Shown here in pieces: positions 60,113 through 64,000 of a stretch of 64,000 nt of DNA (the stretch's first letter is position 1; every line of letters begins with the position of its first letter). The notes under the pieces are model-generated. The model was given only the letters and a program-made list of their open reading frames with translations, was not told the origin of the DNA and did no database searches. The DNA is from CTSoil-043 sp963821235. GTDB taxonomy: Bacteria; Chloroflexota; Limnocylindria; Limnocylindrales; CSP1-4. The stretch is taken from positions 496,001 through 560,000 of the forward strand of contig CAWGCS010000001.1 in NCBI GenBank assembly GCA_963821235.1, written 5' to 3'. Both the position numbers and the translations under genes were made by a program.

Positions 60113-61402
60113 TCAGGCGTCGGCGTCGTCGGCGCTGTCGGGGGGCGGACGATCGCCGTCTGGCGCCGTCGGCGCCGGGCGGGCGCGTCCCACCCGCCGC
60201 GGCTGCAGCGGCTGCATCGGGTCGCGGCCGGCCGGGTCGGCGAGGCGGTCGCCGAGCAGGCGCGCCTTCGTGAGGGAGCGGCTGCCGTACTTGCGCCGGA
60301 TCGCGTCCTGCGCCTCCGCCGCCCTGCGCCGTCGCGGATCCTCGCTCGCGAAGAGCCCCAGCTGGGCCGGCTCTCCGAGGCCGTGCGCGCCCACCCCCAG
60401 CAGGCGAATCTTGCGGCCTCGGACCTCCGGCCGGACCAGGTCGAGGGCCGTCCGGAAGATGGGCTCGGCAAGATCGGTCGGCTCGGCCAGGGTGCGCTGG
60501 CGGGTGACGGTGTGGAACGCGCTGTCGCGGACCTTCACCTGGACCGTCGACGCCCGGACCTCGCCGGCGCGCAGGCGCGAGGCAACCCCCTCGGAGAGGG
60601 CGAGGAGCGTGCGCTCGATGACCTCCGGGTCGGAGGTGTCGAGGTCGAAGGTATGCTCGTGGCTGACCGACTTGGCGGCGATCTCCCCGACGACGGGCGA
60701 CGGGTCGATCCCCAGGGCCCGCTCGTGGAGCGTCGCCCCGTGCGCCCCGAGCCGACGGACCAGCACGTCGACCGGGAGCGCCGCGAGGTCGCCGATCGTG
60801 GCCACTCCGTGCTCGGCGAGGACCAGCCGCGTCTGCTCGCCCACGCCCCACAGGCGGCGGATGGGGAGCGGCGCCAGGAACGCCGCCTCCCGGCCGGGCG
60901 GCACGACGACGAGGCCGTCGGGCTTGCGCAGGTCGGAGGCCACCTTGGCGACGAGCTTCGTGGTGGCCGCGCCGACGCTCGCCGTCAGGCCCACCTCGCC
61001 CCGGACGTCGGCCTTGATCCGGCGGGCGATCTCCTCCGGCGGGCCGAAGAGCGCCTCGCTGCCGGCCACGTCGAGGAAGGCCTCGTCGATCGAGACCTGC
61101 TCGAGGAGCGGGGTGAAGCGGCCGAGGATCTCCATGACCCGCCGGCTCTCGCGGCGGTACGACGCCCCGTCGACCGGCAGGAAGACCCCCTGCGGACACA
61201 GCGCGGCCGCCGTCCGCAGGGGCATCGCCGATCGCACGCCGAACGCCCGCGCCTCGTAGCTGGCGGCCGAGACGACGCCGCGGGCGCCCGGGTCGCCGCC
61301 GACGATCACGGGCCGGCCCCGCAGCTCCGGCCGGTCGCGCTGCTCGACCGCCGCGAAGAAGGCGTCGAGGTCGACGTGGAGGATCGTGGGGCTGCTTCGC
61401 AC
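60113..61402 (-). CDS. dinB: DNA polymerase IV (Y-family translesion polymerase)
   Basis: 429 aa. Catalytic LHVDLDAFFAAVEQRD and SIDEAFLDVAGSE acid residues, YEARAFGVRSAMPL, GLTASVGAATTKLVAKVASDLRKPDGL, finger/thumb and little-finger domains, and a C-terminal LGLFASE that resembles a beta-clamp-binding peptide. A ~60-residue charged tail follows. It copies past damaged bases. Start GTG with GATGAT 6 nt upstream; no LexA box precedes this gene itself. Confidence 0.93.
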   Translation of the reverse strand: MRSSPTILHVDLDAFFAAVEQRDRPELRGRPVIVGGDPGARGVVSAASYEARAFGVRSAMPLRTAAALCPQGVFLPVDGASYRRESRRVMEILGRFTPLLEQVSIDEAFLDVAGSEALFGPPEEIARRIKADVRGEVGLTASVGAATTKLVAKVASDLRKPDGLVVVPPGREAAFLAPLPIRRLWGVGEQTRLVLAEHGVATIGDLAALPVDVLVRRLGAHGATLHERALGIDPSPVVGEIAAKSVSHEHTFDLDTSDPEVIERTLLALSEGVASRLRAGEVRASTVQVKVRDSAFHTVTRQRTLAEPTDLAEPIFRTALDLVRPEVRGRKIRLLGVGAHGLGEPAQLGLFASEDPRRRRAAEAQDAIRRKYGSRSLTKARLLGDRLADPAGRDPMQPLQPRRVGRARPAPTAPDGDRPPPDSADDADA

Positions 61403-61407
61403 CCCTC

Positions 61408-61414
61408 TATCATC
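61408..61414. promoter_or_regulatory. Overlapping divergent -10 elements of dinB and the membrane-protein gene
   Basis: TATCAT (61408-61413, plus) and GATGAT (61409-61414, minus) are the same DNA read on both strands. Start codons are only 20 bases apart, so polymerase can probably use just one direction at a time. Confidence 0.45.
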
Positions 61415-61422
61415 GCGGCGAC

Positions 61423-63429
61423 GTGAGTCCCGCCGATAGCCCCCTCCGCGCCGCCCCGTCGCTCGTGGCGGGCCGCCCGCTCGAGGTCGGGGCGGTCGGC
61501 GCGATCGGCTTCCTGCTCGCCTGGTTCGCACCGCCCCTGGCGGTCGCCGTCGCCTGGCCGTTCCTCTTCTTCGTCCCTGGGTGGCTGCTGGTCAGCCGGG
61601 TCGTGCCGAGGCTCGGGCCGGCCGGTCGCCTCGGCGTCGGCGTCGTCACCTCGACGTTCGTGGCCGCCCACCTCGGGAACGTGGTCGGCCTGGCAGCCGG
61701 GGGCTTCGACCGGCCGGTCGCCTTCGCGGTGGCGGCGATCCTCGCGGTGGCCAGCCTCGTCCTCGCGGTCGTGCCGATCCCGGGCCTGGCCCGGCCGCCA
61801 TCGCTCGATCCGCGGGACGGCCTCGCCGCCGTCCGCCGCGAGCCGGCGCCGTTCGCGCTCGCCGCGCTCGCGGCCCTCGGGGTGGGGGGAGTCCTGGCCG
61901 CGAACGCGTGGCACGAGATCCCGGGCGGCTGGGTCTCAGGCGGGTGGAACTGGAGCGACTTCCTCGTCCACGTGGCGATCGGCCAGAGCATCGTCGAGGG
62001 CAACTTCCCGCCCCAGGTCCCCTACTTCGCGGGCGTCCCGCTGACCTACCACTGGTTCGCCGACTTCCACGGCGCGATCGCGGCGACGGTCGCCGGCTCG
62101 CACGTGATCCCGGTCTTCATCGCCTCCAGCGCGCTCCTGGCGGGCACCCTGGCCCTCGTGGCCTGGGAGCTGGCCCTGCGCCTCTTCGGGAGCCGCCGCG
62201 CGGCCACGATCGCGACGCTCCTCGTCTTCCTGGCCGGCGGGATGGGCTGGCTCCGCCTCGTCCTCGACCTCGGGGCGGGCGACGGGACGCCCTGGGACCT
62301 CATCCGGACGCGGGCCTACGACAACAGCTGGGACGACGGCTGGCCGTACTTCAGGATCGCCTCGATCCTCGGCACCGGGCTGTTCCCCCACCGGGCCACC
62401 ACCTTCGGGCTGCCGGGGCTCCTGGCGGTCCTGTTGCTGGTCCGGGTCTCCCTGGGCCGGCGCCCCGCCGGCACCGCCCTGGCCGGCGTCCTGGCCGCCC
62501 TCCTGGCGCCCTTCCACTTCTACTTCTTCCCGACGACCTACCTGCTGGTCGGGCTCTACGCCGTCGCCCACCGCGCCTGGCGCCGCCGGGGCTGGCTCCG
62601 CGACGCGGCCCTCTTCCTGGCGCCGATCGTGCTGGCCCTGCCGTTCGTCGTCGGCCCCGCCCTCCTCCAGCGGGATCGGGGCGCCATTCGCTTCGTCCTC
62701 GGCTGGGAGGAGGCCCGCATCGAGGACGGGCCGGCGGCCGTCCTCTTCTTCTACCTCACCAACATCGGGCTGCCGCTGGTCCTGGGGGTCGTCGCGCTGA
62801 TCGCCAGCCGGCCACCCGGGCGGGCGTACCTGGCGGCCTGGGCGGTGGCCTTCTTCATGATCCCCAACCTCGTCATGGCCGGCGCCGTGGCCTTCGACAT
62901 GAACAAGTACTTCCAGCTCATGTCGGTCGCCCTCGCTCTCCTCGGCGGGTGGCTGCTCCACCGGCGGCGGACCGCCGTCGTCGCGATCGTGATCGCCGCG
63001 ACGGCCGTGTCACCCGTGCTCGTCGCGACCTGGCACCTCGTGTCGGAGACGGTCGCCCTCAGCACGGGCCAGGAGAAGGCCGCGCGCTGGATCGAGCAGA
63101 ACACGCCGCAGCTGGCGGTCTTCGTGACCGACGCCTACATCAACAGCCCGGCCGACTACGCCGGCCGCCTGCGGGTCACGACGTTCTCGACGTACGCCGC
63201 CAACCTCGGCTACGACCCGTGGCCACGCGAAGCTGCCGTCCAGGTGGCCTACTGCGACGGCCCCGAGGCGGCGGCGGGCGTGATGGCCCAGTACGGCGCG
63301 ACGTACGTCCTGTCCTCGGGCGGGCAGCCCGACTGTGGCGGGGGGCCGCTCACGGACTTCTCGGGAAGCCCGCTCTTCGAGACGGTCTACGACGCCGACG
63401 GCGTCCAGATCTGGCGGCTGCGCGGCTGA
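61423..63429 (+). CDS. Large polytopic membrane protein, GT-C glycosyltransferase-like
   Basis: 668 aa with about a dozen hydrophobic helices and a soluble C-terminal ~110 residues. An acidic/His loop after a helix (WNWSDFLVHVAIGQSIVEGNFPPQVPY, TYHWFADFHG) and YDNSWDDGWPYFRI are reminiscent of membrane GT-C enzymes that use lipid-linked sugars. The C-terminal domain (KAARWIEQNTPQLAVFVTDAYI, YVLSSGGQPDC) resembles the periplasmic ends of such proteins. Exact reaction unknown. GTG start with TATCAT 9 nt upstream. Confidence 0.7.
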   Translation: MSPADSPLRAAPSLVAGRPLEVGAVGAIGFLLAWFAPPLAVAVAWPFLFFVPGWLLVSRVVPRLGPAGRLGVGVVTSTFVAAHLGNVVGLAAGGFDRPVAFAVAAILAVASLVLAVVPIPGLARPPSLDPRDGLAAVRREPAPFALAALAALGVGGVLAANAWHEIPGGWVSGGWNWSDFLVHVAIGQSIVEGNFPPQVPYFAGVPLTYHWFADFHGAIAATVAGSHVIPVFIASSALLAGTLALVAWELALRLFGSRRAATIATLLVFLAGGMGWLRLVLDLGAGDGTPWDLIRTRAYDNSWDDGWPYFRIASILGTGLFPHRATTFGLPGLLAVLLLVRVSLGRRPAGTALAGVLAALLAPFHFYFFPTTYLLVGLYAVAHRAWRRRGWLRDAALFLAPIVLALPFVVGPALLQRDRGAIRFVLGWEEARIEDGPAAVLFFYLTNIGLPLVLGVVALIASRPPGRAYLAAWAVAFFMIPNLVMAGAVAFDMNKYFQLMSVALALLGGWLLHRRRTAVVAIVIAATAVSPVLVATWHLVSETVALSTGQEKAARWIEQNTPQLAVFVTDAYINSPADYAGRLRVTTFSTYAANLGYDPWPREAAVQVAYCDGPEAAAGVMAQYGATYVLSSGGQPDCGGGPLTDFSGSPLFETVYDADGVQIWRLRG

Positions 63430-63453
63430 CCGGGCCTCGGGCAGGCGGCCGGA

Positions 63454-63900
63454 TCAGCCCTTGGGCTCGACGACGACCGTCACCTCGGGCGTCATCCCCG
63501 CGTAGACCTTCACGGCGACCTTGTAGGTGCCCAGCGACTTGAGCGGCTGGTCCAGGTCGACCTTGTGCTTGTCGACGGTGATCCCCCGGCGACCGAGGGC
63601 GTCGGCGATGTCCTGGGCCGTGATCGAGCCGTAGAGCTTGCCGCCCTCGCCGACCTTGACCCCCATCGTGAGGGTGGTCGACCCGATCCGGTTGGCCGCG
63701 ATCTCCGCCTCGCCGCGCTCGCGCTGGCGCTTCTCCTCGCGGCTCGCGATGTCGTGCTGCCAGGCGCGGTAGGCGCCTCCGGCGGCGGGCACGGCGAGCT
63801 TGTGCGGGATCAGGAAGTTGCGGGCGTACCCATCGGTGACGTCCTTGAGCTCGCCGCTCTTGCCGAGCTTGGCGACATCGGTGGTCAGGATGACCTTCAC
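63454..63900 (-). CDS. rplI: Ribosomal protein bL9
   Basis: 148 aa. MKVILTTDVAKLGKSGELKDVTDG start (encoded by GTG), GYARNFLIPHKLAVPA rRNA-binding motif, a charged connecting helix (EEKRQRERGEAEIAANRIG) and the C-terminal domain with GKLYGSITAQDIADAL. GTG start behind AAGGAGG and overlapping the upstream stop (GTGA). Confidence 0.96.
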   Translation of the reverse strand: MKVILTTDVAKLGKSGELKDVTDGYARNFLIPHKLAVPAAGGAYRAWQHDIASREEKRQRERGEAEIAANRIGSTTLTMGVKVGEGGKLYGSITAQDIADALGRRGITVDKHKVDLDQPLKSLGTYKVAVKVYAGMTPEVTVVVEPKG

Positions 63901-64000
63901 GCGGGAGAACCCTCCTTGTTGAGCAGGTCCCGCACGCGCGGACCGAGCTTCGCCCGGCGGGCCACGCGGCCCCCGAGCTCCAGCGCAGCGGGCAGTCGAT
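63897..64000 (-). CDS. 3' end of an unknown gene upstream of rplI (partial)
   Basis: Open frame running in from the right edge, ending RVARRAKLGPRVRDLLNKEGSPA with a stop that overlaps rplI as GTGA. Too short to identify; it does not look like the end of ribosomal protein S18. Position before rplI would suit a DUF2232/YybS-like membrane protein, unproven. Confidence 0.45.
   Translation of the reverse strand, partial: RLPAALELGGRVARRAKLGPRVRDLLNKEGSPA

Overview
The window is a 64-kb stretch of very GC-rich, gene-dense bacterial chromosome. The gene set is PASTA-type Ser/Thr kinase, prolipoprotein-type binding protein and peptidase, surface proteins with Pro/Thr stalks and a C-terminal membrane anchor, F420/quinone-reductase-like proteins, DUF3105 and DUF5667 proteins, and LexA boxes of the CGAAC-N4-GTTCG type. 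This suggests a Gram-positive-like high-GC lineage. My best guess is an uncultured soil or freshwater Chloroflexota (Limnocylindria/Ellin-type), with Actinomycetota as the alternative. Taxonomy is inferred from gene content only. No prophage, CRISPR array or plasmid function was seen. The only mobile element is one IS110-family insertion.

Layout: 0.06-3.6 kb, a folate-synthesis operon on the minus strand (Cys-motif protein, folC, folP, folB). 3.7-10.8 kb, a surface Ig-like protein, a zinc-ribbon protein, a PASTA kinase, galU, a frameshifted EamA transporter and unknown membrane/zinc proteins. 10.9-16.1 kb, a secreted phosphodiesterase/5'-nucleotidase fusion, tRNA-Glu and a methyltransferase-like pair. 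16.3-26.7 kb, starch/maltodextrin use: a secreted GH13 amylase with a starch-binding module, an intracellular GH13 enzyme, malEFG-type ABC importer genes and a LacI regulator with tandem operators; no ATPase gene is present. 26.8-34.1 kb, DUF3105, a fumarylacetoacetase-family protein, threonine-to-glycine genes (tdh, kbl), a histidinol-phosphatase-like PHP protein and an ECF sigma/membrane regulator pair. 34.1-35.4 kb, IS110 with a structured upstream RNA. 35.4-41.3 kb, MBL-fold protein, surface protein, argS, lipoprotein metallopeptidase and a candidate small RNA.

41.3-59.3 kb, a dispersed histidine-degradation set: hutI, ftcD, hutU, hutH, a hisD homologue and the C1-folate genes fchA, folD and fhs. 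It is interrupted by a RES-Xre toxin-antitoxin pair, an MFS exporter, GNAT, DedA and small unknown genes. Together these can take histidine through urocanate, imidazolone propionate and formimino-glutamate to 5-formimino-THF. They can then reach methenyl/formyl-THF and finally formate with ATP recovery. 59.6-64 kb, an SOS-controlled small protein with two LexA boxes, dinB, a large membrane protein, rplI and the end of an unknown gene.

Two genome-style features recur. At least twenty genes have a -10-like hexamer (TAnnnT or a one-base variant) only 6-8 nt before the start codon and no Shine-Dalgarno sequence, which points to leaderless mRNAs. Genes inside operons are joined by NTGA stop/start overlaps, two of which can only be read with CTG as the start codon.
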